Source: JAJDOJ01 sp034722015 (GTDB lineage Bacteria > Pseudomonadota > Gammaproteobacteria > JAJDOJ01). Taken from it: a stretch of 8,718 bases of DNA. The notes below the pieces were generated by a model. That model was not told where the DNA came from. It made no database searches and worked only from the letters and a program-made list of their open reading frames with translations. The stretch is from positions 1-8,718 of the forward strand of contig JAYENI010000167.1 of NCBI GenBank assembly GCA_034722015.1, given 5' to 3'. Made by a program: the position numbers and the translations under genes. Positions 1 to 7,095 of the stretch are shown one piece after another (the first letter of the stretch is position 1; every line of letters begins with the position of its first letter).

Positions 1-113
1 CTAAGGCGCGAGGGGAGTTTCTTCGGGCACCCTTGCCTTCGCCTACATGTTCCCTTCTCCCAAGGGCCATGGCTGGACTCGCACCAGCTAGCCGGATAGC
101 GTGCCGGTCACAC
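1..113 (-). mobile_element. 5' end of a group IIC (bacterial class C) intron, domain I, cut by window edge
   Basis: Read on the minus strand from 113, the sequence starts GTGTGACCGGC, which fits the GUGYG 5' boundary of group II introns. It then keeps the order of elements of a class IIC domain I as I remember it from the Oceanobacillus iheyensis intron (GUGUGCCCGGC start, GGUGAGAGUCC hairpin, then GCAAGGGUGUCCG). The matches here are a hairpin with loop TGCGAGT (72-88, GCTGG/CCAGC), a second hairpin with arms CCCTT/AAGGG (52-66), a GTAGGCG box (about 39-45), and GGCAAGGGTGCCCG (24-37). The element lies directly 3' of a palindrome, as expected for class C introns, which insert after stem-loops. 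Past about position 24 the resemblance is weaker, so a degenerate or rearranged copy is possible. The reverse transcriptase/maturase and domains V-VI would be off the left edge. The comparison is from memory, not from an alignment. Confidence 0.6.
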
Positions 114-139
114 GTCGGGTTACGCTGCGCTAACCCGAC
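114..139. repeat. REP-like palindrome forming a hairpin
   Basis: Perfect 9-base arms GTCGGGTTA (114-122) and TAACCCGAC (131-139) flank the 8-base loop CGCTGCGC. On the minus strand the unit reads GTAGGTCGGGTTAGCGCAGC and onward, a palindrome type I recognise as dispersed between genes in many proteobacteria. It lies about 95 bases downstream of the universal stress protein gene. It could help end transcription or stabilise the mRNA 3' end, although no T tract follows. It also looks like the hairpin target used by the adjoining group II intron. Only one copy is in the window, so repetition in the genome is inferred. Confidence 0.65.
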
Positions 140-234
140 CTACATGGTCGGCCGCCCTTTTCGAAATTGCATGGATCACCTGCCTTCTGAAGTCATTCTC
201 GAGTTTGAGTTGTTCACGGACCACAAAACCAACG

Positions 235-687
235 CTACCGGTTTGCCTCGGGGTCTCGATGGGTGGGAATAACCAGTACCGGGATGCTCGAATGTCGCAG
301 CACGTCATCGCTGGTGCTTCCGACCACCCAGCGCTTTACGGCGCTCTTGCCATGCGACCCGAGGACAATAACGTCCACCGACAGGCGATCGGCCTCATCC
401 ATGATCATTCCCGCGGTCTCTCCCTGCACCAGCAATGACGAGCAGTCCACGCCCTTCGATCTCAATTCGGCCCCGATTCGCTGCAGCTCACGGTGTTCCC
501 TCTGATACATCTCGGCGGTCACCTCTCTCATCTCCCGGGTGTCTACCTCATGCCCGACGAACCAGGGTTTGGGCTCGGCGACATGTATCAGCCAGACCCG
601 GGCGTTGCCGACATCGAGCAGAGCCTCCATCCCCTCGAGAACCTGCTGCGTCGATTCCGACAGGTCTGTCGCCACCAGGATATTCAT
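235..687 (-). CDS. universal stress protein, UspA family
   Basis: This 150-residue single-domain Usp protein has the usual family length. It begins MNILVATDLS, the first beta strand of the fold. It carries the ATP-binding signature G-x2-G-x9-G-S at residues 110-124 (G110, G113, G123, S124), followed by the final strand SIPVLVIP. Proteins with this signature usually bind ATP and act as cytoplasmic stress or energy-state effectors, and the exact target is unknown here. The ATG at 687 is chosen because AGAGG stands 7 bases upstream; an in-frame TTG at 720 would add 11 residues that do not belong to the fold. It is the last gene of the leftward series, 41 bases after the WcaI-like gene with no terminator between, so it may be co-transcribed with the polysaccharide genes or have its own promoter inside the gene above. 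Family assignment is secure and the role is not. Confidence 0.93.
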   Translation of the reverse strand: MNILVATDLSESTQQVLEGMEALLDVGNARVWLIHVAEPKPWFVGHEVDTREMREVTAEMYQREHRELQRIGAELRSKGVDCSSLLVQGETAGMIMDEADRLSVDVIVLGSHGKSAVKRWVVGSTSDDVLRHSSIPVLVIPTHRDPEANR

Positions 688-728
688 TGCACCGCCTCTC
701 CGCTCATTTGCCGTGATCAAAAGAAAAT

Positions 729-1958
729 TCAGCTCCCGGACAGGACCTCGAATTCCTTCTCGACCTGGGCGAGAATCACATCGCGGTCAAGGTGCCTGAC
801 AGCAAACTCCCGGGCTTCGTTGCCCAGGCTTTCCCTCAGAGTGGAAGATCCCGCCAGTTCCCTGATCGCCCCGACGAATGCGTCCACGTCATCCGGCGGG
901 ACAACCCGCCCGCGGTTCTCCACGGCCTCAGCGACCTGAGTGCCGGTGTGTGCCGTCGCGACCACCGGGCGGCCGCTGGCAAAGATCCCGGTCAGCTTCG
1001 ACGGCATCACCAGGTCGGCGGCATCGGCCCGTTGCGGCAGGAGGTGTATGTCGCCGAGATTGAGCAGCTCGTTCAACCTTTCGTAGGGTTGGGGCGGCAA
1101 CCAGAGGACATTCGCCAGACCACGGGTCTGCTCGCGCAGGCGCGGATAGACCGCCCCCCGACCGCACATCACAAACTGAACGGTCGGTTCCCCCTTCATG
1201 CGATTGATGACCTCGACCAGCAATTCGAGACCCTGCTTCTCCCCCATGTTGCCCGCATAGAGCGCTACAATGGCGCCATCCGGGATGCCGAGTTCGCTCC
1301 GCAACGAGTCCGGCACGGGCGTCGGCCGAATGTTACCGGTATCTACCCAGTTCGGAAACAGGACCCGACGATCGGCGGATACACCCTTGGAATCCAGTTT
1401 TTCCAGCATCCGGGGAGAGATCGTCGAGACGCGACGGAATCTCCGAAAAACTGACCTTTCAAAAGCGCTCGACAGCTTGTGAAATCGGCGGGAGTTCAGC
1501 TGCCCCAATGAGAAAGCCATATCCACCTCGAAATCCTGTACATGCAGCCAGCTCCCTGCCCTGGCCAGGCGGGCGGAAATCAACGCCGCAGGAGCGGCTA
1601 GTATCGTCGGAGCGATCACCATAACGGCATCCGGTTTCCAGGCCCATCCCATCACTGAGGGGATGAAACTGCTGAATGCAAAACTCGCGAAGTGCAGCAG
1701 ACGTTTGATACCGGTGTGCTTTTCCGGCACATAGACAGGGCAACGGAGCACGCGGACCCCGTTTAGTGTCTCCCGCCGGTATCGCCAACCCGAATAGCCT
1801 GCCGCCACGCGCCATTCCGGATAGAAAGGCGGCGCCGCGAACACCCTGACCTCGTGCCCGCGTGACGCCAGCCACTCGGCGGTCTCTCCGGCGTACTTTC
1901 CCGTCGCGGTCAGTTCCGGGGCGTAATTGATACTTGATATGAGAATCCTGAGCGACAT
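729..1958 (-). CDS. WcaI-like glycosyltransferase, GT4 family
   Basis: A 409-residue GT-B glycosyltransferase, close to the length of E. coli WcaI (about 407). The N-terminal Rossmann domain starts with RILISSINYAPELTATGKY, with the YAPE and TG-KY features of the WcaI group. Next come APPFYPEW (42-49), LHVQDFEVDMAFSLG (138-152), the second-domain entry ALYAGNMGEKQGLELL (232-247), and the donor-binding region MPSKLTGIFASGRPVVATA (318-336). WcaI is a transferase of colanic acid synthesis; the sugar and linkage here cannot be read from sequence. It acts at the cytoplasmic face on a lipid-linked oligosaccharide. The ATG at 1958 is preferred because the protein then starts at the first strand; GAGGAAGG lies upstream at a somewhat long distance (12 bases). 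A TTG at 2030 would add 24 unrelated residues. It follows the other GT4 gene after 131 bases. Confidence 0.92.
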   Translation of the reverse strand: MSLRILISSINYAPELTATGKYAGETAEWLASRGHEVRVFAAPPFYPEWRVAAGYSGWRYRRETLNGVRVLRCPVYVPEKHTGIKRLLHFASFAFSSFIPSVMGWAWKPDAVMVIAPTILAAPAALISARLARAGSWLHVQDFEVDMAFSLGQLNSRRFHKLSSAFERSVFRRFRRVSTISPRMLEKLDSKGVSADRRVLFPNWVDTGNIRPTPVPDSLRSELGIPDGAIVALYAGNMGEKQGLELLVEVINRMKGEPTVQFVMCGRGAVYPRLREQTRGLANVLWLPPQPYERLNELLNLGDIHLLPQRADAADLVMPSKLTGIFASGRPVVATAHTGTQVAEAVENRGRVVPPDDVDAFVGAIRELAGSSTLRESLGNEAREFAVRHLDRDVILAQVEKEFEVLSGS

Positions 1959-2089
1959 TCCAATATTATGCCTTCCTCGACGCGCCACTTCGGGCACGGC
2001 GACATCCCGATCCGCACGAATGCAGTGCAAACAATTCCAGGACCGATTCCGGTAATTTCGTCACCCCTGCGCCCTTTCCTGTTGCGGAA

Positions 2090-3184
2090 CTAGCCATTTT
2101 CTATTTGCAGGCAGAGCGCATCGAGCCGGCGAAGCGTTTCACGTTTCGTTTTGTGATAACGCAGAAACGCAGAACGCGACGCAGCCTCGAACAAGGCGGG
2201 ATTTCGGACCCATGACTCGATCCTTTCGGACGCCGCTTTTACGAAATCCTCACCCGTGTTCACGACAAAACCGCCATCCTCACCGATCACGTCCGGAATA
2301 CAGCCTCTGGCGGGAGCGATAACGGGTACACCGGCACGCATCGCTTCGTGGTTCACCCGTCCTTCCGCCTCGCTTCGGGAAGGGAAAAGAAACAGGTCGA
2401 TCGAGCAATAAAACGCCGCCTTCCCTGCACCATGTCGGGCGCCCACGTACTCGGCGGACGCGAGTCGATCGATGCGCGACAGCACCTCCGATCTGAGTAC
2501 ACTGTCCTCTATCGGACCCGCGATTCTGGATGAAACGCGCACGCCTCGCCTTTCCAGTTCCTCCATCGTCTCCAGAAATTCGAATATACCCTTCTCGGCG
2601 GTAATGTTACTCAGGTATCCCAATACCTCGAGCCTCCGACGCAGTTTCGTCTCGCTCCCTTCCTCGCCGGCGTCGAGAAAAACAACATTCGATAGCGCGA
2701 CCGTCCGGCGAACGCCGGCATAGGACCTTTTCATCGCCTCCTCCATCCTTTCGCAAAGCACGATGTGCGTCGCCCGCGGTCCGGCGAACACCGTCATCAA
2801 TCGCATCAGGAGGTACGGGTCATCGACGTAGGTGTAGTTGTGATGATGCAGAAAAATGCTCCAGCGGAAGCACCTCGCCAGGCCGGTAAAGATGAGCTCG
2901 TACGCGAGTCCGAAACTCGCGGACATGCTGATCACAACACTCCCACCCCTCGTCGTGACAATCAGGGAAACAAAGCGAAGCAGGCCCTTTAGAACGACAA
3001 TCAATCTGCCGAAACGCACACGCCAGGAACGACTTGCGGAATCGGGAGAAAGGTCCACGATCGAGGGCGGATCTCCCGACGACGCCAGACGCCCCCGCAA
3101 TTCGTCATTACTGAGAGATTGTCCGTGAGCGGGTGGAGGAAAAACACCCACCATCACGACCACCCTGCCGCCGCACCCTTTCAT
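2090..3184 (-). CDS. glycosyltransferase, GT4 family
   Basis: A 364-residue GT-B glycosyltransferase. The N-terminal domain opens with VVVMVGVFPPPAHGQS (8-23), the glycine/proline-rich acceptor-side loop common in polysaccharide GT4 enzymes. LHHHNYTYVDD (112-122) sits where the family often has an H-rich strand. The C-terminal donor domain begins at VLGYLSNITAEKGIFEFLE (187-205). It holds the E-x7-E motif, E272 to E280, inside FPSRSEAEGRVNHEAMRAG, followed by VPVIAPARGCIPDVI. These residues normally hold the nucleotide-sugar donor; donor and acceptor are unknown. The ATG at 3184 has only a weak ribosome site (GGCTGG), and a later ATG at 3154 would cut into the first beta strand, so 3184 is kept. 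It follows the sulfotransferase after 213 bases, the largest gap in the series. Confidence 0.9.
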   Translation of the reverse strand: MKGCGGRVVVMVGVFPPPAHGQSLSNDELRGRLASSGDPPSIVDLSPDSASRSWRVRFGRLIVVLKGLLRFVSLIVTTRGGSVVISMSASFGLAYELIFTGLARCFRWSIFLHHHNYTYVDDPYLLMRLMTVFAGPRATHIVLCERMEEAMKRSYAGVRRTVALSNVVFLDAGEEGSETKLRRRLEVLGYLSNITAEKGIFEFLETMEELERRGVRVSSRIAGPIEDSVLRSEVLSRIDRLASAEYVGARHGAGKAAFYCSIDLFLFPSRSEAEGRVNHEAMRAGVPVIAPARGCIPDVIGEDGGFVVNTGEDFVKAASERIESWVRNPALFEAASRSAFLRYHKTKRETLRRLDALCLQIENG

Positions 3185-3397
3185 CCAGCCAATACCATGG
3201 AAATCGGAGCGGAGGTCATCAAGGCCACCTACCGGTCAGTTGCCCCGTCCACGCACGGTTACCGCACTTGTTACGGATTCGACGGTATCGCGACCTCGCG
3301 CAATCGCGGCCAATAGTGCTTTGTACGCAGTATTCGTTGACGCATTGTGGAAAAATCGCAATACTTGTTCTATACATTGGCGGGTATCTCAAATGCA

Positions 3398-4195
3398 TCA
3401 TTCATACCCCAGAAGCGAATTTACCCGGCCCAGTTTTTTCTCGAACAGTTCCTGATCATCCTCATCGAAATACTTGGCCCACTGCCCGGCTGATGCGCTT
3501 CGCACGAAGCTAGCGCCTTTCCGCTTTATGCGCGATTTGAGAAAATGGGAATTCCCTTCCTTGCCGCGCATTCTGCTCTTTTCATTTGCCCAAACGGCGT
3601 ACTCGATGCGTTCCCGGTCCATTGCCCCCCCCAGGAAATCGAGGACCCTCTCGAGCTCCCCGGCGGGATCTGCCAGCATATTTTCGTAACGCAGAACGAT
3701 GAAGGATTCCGGTCGTGATTCGATCTTATACATCCATGACTCGACATTCCGGGCCCATGAGCCGTAACCGTCCACGCCACCCGCCGCGAACCATCTCAGG
3801 AATTCCGAAAACTCGCCGCAAAACAGCCCACCGGCGGTTTGGTGATGATAGTACGATACCGCCACGTCCCGTCCGTCGCGGACGATGTAGATCCCTTTCC
3901 GGTATCTCGGTCGCCACATCTCGTGAGTGCGAATTATCCTGCCCCCACTGGCCGAAATGAAGCCGCGTCCCTTGTGATCGATCACACCGGGAATGATGTC
4001 CCCGATACGATCGAAGTCGATCTCCTCACCGGTCAGTGCCGTGGCGACAAGAAACGCCAACCAGGTATTTCCCGATTTCGGATAGGATGCCAGAAATACA
4101 TCCTCCTCACGCAACCCCATATGGCGCCAGACCGTCAGGGGCACGCGCAGACCGAGTCTTCTTCCGATCCATCTGGCGGTCAGTTCAGTTTGCAA
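3398..4195 (-). CDS. PAPS-dependent sulfotransferase
   Basis: A 265-residue protein of the sulfotransferase domain family (PF00685 type). It would transfer sulfate from PAPS to a hydroxyl or amino group. The 5'-phosphosulfate loop is SYPKSGNTWL (37-46). A likely catalytic histidine is H91 in IIRTHE. The 3'-phosphate site is YIVRDGRDVAVSYYHH (103-118), with R106 and S114. VLRYENMLADP (167-177) is typical of the mid-domain. The C-terminal RKGxxGDW motif appears as FVRSASAGQW (230-239): the key R, G and W are kept while K and G of RKG are S and A. The start is a TTG with a strong GGGAGGG element directly upstream, though with short spacing; the first ATG (4120) would leave only about 12 residues before the PAPS loop. 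It sits 30 bases after the Wzy-like gene, so the polysaccharide repeat unit is the likely substrate. That link is inferred from position. Confidence 0.9.
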   Translation of the reverse strand: MQTELTARWIGRRLGLRVPLTVWRHMGLREEDVFLASYPKSGNTWLAFLVATALTGEEIDFDRIGDIIPGVIDHKGRGFISASGGRIIRTHEMWRPRYRKGIYIVRDGRDVAVSYYHHQTAGGLFCGEFSEFLRWFAAGGVDGYGSWARNVESWMYKIESRPESFIVLRYENMLADPAGELERVLDFLGGAMDRERIEYAVWANEKSRMRGKEGNSHFLKSRIKRKGASFVRSASAGQWAKYFDEDDQELFEKKLGRVNSLLGYE

Positions 4196-4225
4196 GATCC
4201 CTCCCCCCGCACGAATCCTGGAACA

Positions 4226-5584
4226 TCACCGCAAACGCGCCTGAAGTACGCCCGCCTCATCGAGTCCGGGCACCGGTAACAGGATCCGGTATCTGTGCAC
4301 GATGACAAGCAGAGAAAACGTGAATCCGATCGGCAGATAGATATAACGATCGTAGATCGCATTCTGCACGAGACCGGATACCAGCCAAACGAACACTGAA
4401 GCCGCTATGGCCTTGGCAATCATCGACCATCTTTCATCGACCAGTCCTCTCGCCAACGACATAACCGTCGAGATGTACCCGATCACATAGAGACACATGC
4501 CTGCCAGCGCCACCAATCCACCCGCCTGCAGGACCTGCACGAAAATATTGTGCGCATCACGAACGCTGGAAAAACCGTTTCCCAGGACCGGACTGCCGGC
4601 GATCTCGTGAAATGATCGTTTGAATATCTCAACCCGAAGAATATCACTCTGCCCAATGGAAACCGATCCGGTCAGACGATGCCACGACATCGCCACCTTC
4701 GATACCATCGATGGCTCCAGTACAAAAAGCATTCCGAACGCCGCTCCTGTCAGAATCCCCATCCCCAGATAGATCCTGCCGAGCGTCTTCGACCATAGGA
4801 CCAGAATGGCTGCAACGACCAGACTCGCCAACAACATCGCGCGAGATCCGGATGCGAGAATACCACCGGCGAGCGACAGAAAAGACAAGGCATAAACCAC
4901 ACGACGCCAGCCCGATGCAAGCGCGGCCAATGCGAGTGATACCGGTAGCGCCATGGCGCAGATCAATCCGTAATGGTTAGGATAGGTCGTCAGGCCGAAA
5001 GCGCGATCCGGATAGGACAGATAGGAAAACGATGTCTGCACATCCATCCATTGATGAAATCGGGTCACCCCCAAAAGGTCCAGCAGACCTGACAGGCTGT
5101 TCAGGGACGCAAATGCGACCCAGACGCTCAGCGCCCGATATAGCCACGCGGGCCTGTCTACGACAAAACCGATCAAGAGCGGCAACAGGTATGCCGCATA
5201 GAAATACTTCGCGAAGCTGATACCGGATTCCATGGAATCGCTTGCCACTACGGTGGACAGGAGTCCCGAAATCAGGAGTAATGCGCCGGAGAGATAAAAC
5301 CACGAAGGGATACATCTCCAGTAGTCTGCACAATATACCAGGACAGCCAGAATCAGCGCTCCGGAGAGCATGAACGGGATATCACCCAATGCCACCATGC
5401 CCGCAATGCGAAGCCCATTTGCGGTAACGAGCGCAATCCCCGCGAGAAGCAAACCGAACGCGAACAGATGCGGGCCGCTACCGGACGCTTCCCACCAGGA
5501 CCCTGTTTCGTCCGCCAGCGGTGTTCGCAACACGACCGGCAGGGCATGGCCCGAATCGGAACGACGGGATTCCACGTCTTTCAC
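4226..5584 (-). CDS. O-antigen ligase/polymerase family membrane protein (Wzy-like)
   Basis: A 452-residue, strongly hydrophobic protein with many transmembrane helices between about residues 38 and 440. Features of the Wzy_C/O-antigen ligase family (PF04932 type) are RAFGLTTYPNHYG (194-206), ASGSRAMLLASL (244-255), and the periplasmic-loop end GNGFSSVRDAHNIFVQ (335-350) with H345, followed by VLQAGGLVAL. Members either polymerise undecaprenyl-linked repeat units (Wzy) or ligate glycan to lipid A core or protein; these cannot be separated by sequence alone. The flippase and Wzz neighbours favour the polymerase. The start is a GTG at 5584 with only a weak ribosome site; a second in-frame GTG at 5575 is possible. 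The first in-frame ATG (residue 63) is far too late. It lies 42 bases after the flippase. Confidence 0.87.
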   Translation of the reverse strand: MKDVESRRSDSGHALPVVLRTPLADETGSWWEASGSGPHLFAFGLLLAGIALVTANGLRIAGMVALGDIPFMLSGALILAVLVYCADYWRCIPSWFYLSGALLLISGLLSTVVASDSMESGISFAKYFYAAYLLPLLIGFVVDRPAWLYRALSVWVAFASLNSLSGLLDLLGVTRFHQWMDVQTSFSYLSYPDRAFGLTTYPNHYGLICAMALPVSLALAALASGWRRVVYALSFLSLAGGILASGSRAMLLASLVVAAILVLWSKTLGRIYLGMGILTGAAFGMLFVLEPSMVSKVAMSWHRLTGSVSIGQSDILRVEIFKRSFHEIAGSPVLGNGFSSVRDAHNIFVQVLQAGGLVALAGMCLYVIGYISTVMSLARGLVDERWSMIAKAIAASVFVWLVSGLVQNAIYDRYIYLPIGFTFSLLVIVHRYRILLPVPGLDEAGVLQARLR

Positions 5585-5626
5585 CCGATTCCACTACCCA
5601 TACGGAAGCCGGACACCCGAAAACAT

Positions 5627-6877
5627 CTATTCACCTTCCCTCTCCAGGCGCCTGCTGAATATCAGCGCGGTCATCAGAGCTGCCGCCTGCCCGATCACGA
5701 TTGCCAGGGCGAGTCCCCGCAAGCCCAACGCAGGAACCAGCAACGGCAATGCCAGTAATAACACCGGATACATGGTCAGTTCCGCGACCGTCGACGCCTC
5801 TGGGTACCCGAGCCCCCGGTAACACTCCACAAGAATCCGCCTTACGGACCATAGAAATGCGCCCATGAGGAGAATACGCACCACGGGAACAGAGGACGTG
5901 AATTCCACACCAAAAAAGGTCTCCACCAACCATGGCATGAAATAATACAGCGGCAGAATCAGCAGCCCATTGAGTACAATAACCATTGCGGAGAACAACA
6001 AGACATAAGACTTCGCTTTCCGACCAGGCGCCACGGTGGACATGAACGGGAATGCGACCATTCCCAGGCTCTGGGCCACGAACTTGGGCAGATTGTTGAA
6101 GGCCTGGGCCACGACATAAAATCCCAGCGAGGCGGGAGACAGGTAGAGTCCGGCCACAAGTTGGTCGAATTTGAAGCTCTCCAGTGGTGACGAGTAACCC
6201 AGCATTCCCTTTACACCGTAAACCAGCATCCGCCGAACGTCAGGAAGTGGACGGCCTTCATCCTCCGCCTCATGACTGGCCGCGGCTTTCCTGGCCTGAA
6301 CGATCGCCATGACCCCGACGAACACCTGAACCGCACTCCACAATCCCGCCACCATGGGCAGTGACAGGTGACCCGCGATCAGGAGGCCCGCCATGCCCGC
6401 GGAATACAGCGCAGGATTAGCCACCCTGATGACATTAAAGGTCGTAAAACGACCCAGACTCTGCAGTATCGCTAGGCCATACTGTTGGGCAATGAATACC
6501 GGGACGACGCACAACGTAACGAGTCCCGACAGTACGACTTCGCGAGGTTTATCGTGAAGGTACGCAAACAGAACGACGGCATGCACGGAAACGAGGACGA
6601 CGCACTGCAACTGCAGGGTCCGACCAACGAGCGACATCATCCGGGCCGCGATCGCCTTGTCCTTGGCGACGAAATGCGTAACGGACTGCGGCAATCCCAA
6701 AGCGCCCAATTGCGCCACGGTTACAGAAAACAATACCAGCAAAGCGAGGTAGCCGCGTCCCTCCGCGCCCAGGAGCCGCGCCGCCAGAATTCCGCTGACA
6801 ACCAGAACCCCCTGAATCAGAATTCCGGTCGCTACGGCTTCCACGACGGATCGCCGGAGACGTCTCCCTACAGCCAC
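5627..6877 (-). CDS. oligosaccharide flippase, Wzx-type (MOP/PST superfamily)
   Basis: A 416-residue polytopic inner-membrane protein, the usual size for Wzx/RfbX flippases (about 400-480), with roughly 12 hydrophobic segments. The N-terminal segment ILIQGVLVVSGILAARLLGAEGRGYLALLV (19-48) has the R-x-LG-x-EG-RGYLAL pattern of the polysaccharide biosynthesis protein family, and LGALGLPQSVTHFVAK follows. A typical paired-helix region FYVVAQAFNNLPKFVAQSLGMVAFPFMS occurs mid-protein. It would move the undecaprenyl-linked repeat unit from the cytoplasmic to the periplasmic side of the inner membrane. The start is a GTG at 6877, supported by GAGGA 4 bases upstream. It lies downstream of wzz and just ahead of the Wzy-like gene, the expected company. 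Family is secure; the transported glycan is unknown. Confidence 0.9.
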   Translation of the reverse strand: MAVGRRLRRSVVEAVATGILIQGVLVVSGILAARLLGAEGRGYLALLVLFSVTVAQLGALGLPQSVTHFVAKDKAIAARMMSLVGRTLQLQCVVLVSVHAVVLFAYLHDKPREVVLSGLVTLCVVPVFIAQQYGLAILQSLGRFTTFNVIRVANPALYSAGMAGLLIAGHLSLPMVAGLWSAVQVFVGVMAIVQARKAAASHEAEDEGRPLPDVRRMLVYGVKGMLGYSSPLESFKFDQLVAGLYLSPASLGFYVVAQAFNNLPKFVAQSLGMVAFPFMSTVAPGRKAKSYVLLFSAMVIVLNGLLILPLYYFMPWLVETFFGVEFTSSVPVVRILLMGAFLWSVRRILVECYRGLGYPEASTVAELTMYPVLLLALPLLVPALGLRGLALAIVIGQAAALMTALIFSRRLEREGE

Positions 6878-6999
6878 TCAGTCCTCGTTCCAGGCCAACC
6901 GACCCGCACCGATCCCGTGATCACGGAAACTTGTTCAGAACCTGCTTCAAACCACTGCGACCCCGGCACCCTGCCCAATCAGATATTCCCTCATGACAC
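6878..6999. other. wzz-wzx intergenic gap with a 12-base perfect palindrome
   Basis: The gap of 122 bases between the repaired Wzz end and the flippase start holds the perfect palindrome CCGTGATCACGG at 6915-6926. No T tract follows on either strand, so it is not a standard terminator. It could be a protein binding site or chance. The flippase ribosome site GAGGA is at the low end of the gap. A 15-codon reading frame starting at the minus-strand ATG near 6994 has no support as a gene. Confidence 0.3.
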
Positions 7000-7095
7000 T
7001 TACAGTTCAACCCGATCGCGTTTCGAGGGCATGTCATCAGACAAAAACCCAAGCATTTTGGCAAACGCCACCCCCATCATCAAACTCAGGACAAA
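7000..7095 (-). other. displaced C-terminus of the Wzz gene (second transmembrane helix and tail)
   Basis: In the frame one base off from the Wzz reading frame, codons from 7095 to the TAA at 7000-7002 encode 31 residues: FVLSLMMGVAFAKMLGFL, then SDDMPSKRDRVEL. The first half completes the hydrophobic helix begun by LLVIVSA in the main frame. The second half is a short charged cytoplasmic tail, as in Wzz proteins. This stretch is therefore the original 3' end of the gene rather than a separate gene. Confidence 0.75.

Noticed and set aside
120..308. Minus-strand frame of 62 codons overlapping the 3' end of the Usp gene
   Set aside because: It overlaps the Usp gene in another frame and ends inside the palindrome; it has no ribosome site and no recognisable family.
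792..1454. Plus-strand open frame of 220 codons
   Set aside because: It lies fully antisense to the well-supported WcaI-like gene and shows no domain.
3219..3401. Minus-strand frame of 60 codons after the sulfotransferase
   Set aside because: It is rich in Arg and Cys, resembles no family, and its ATG overlaps the sulfotransferase stop without a ribosome site.
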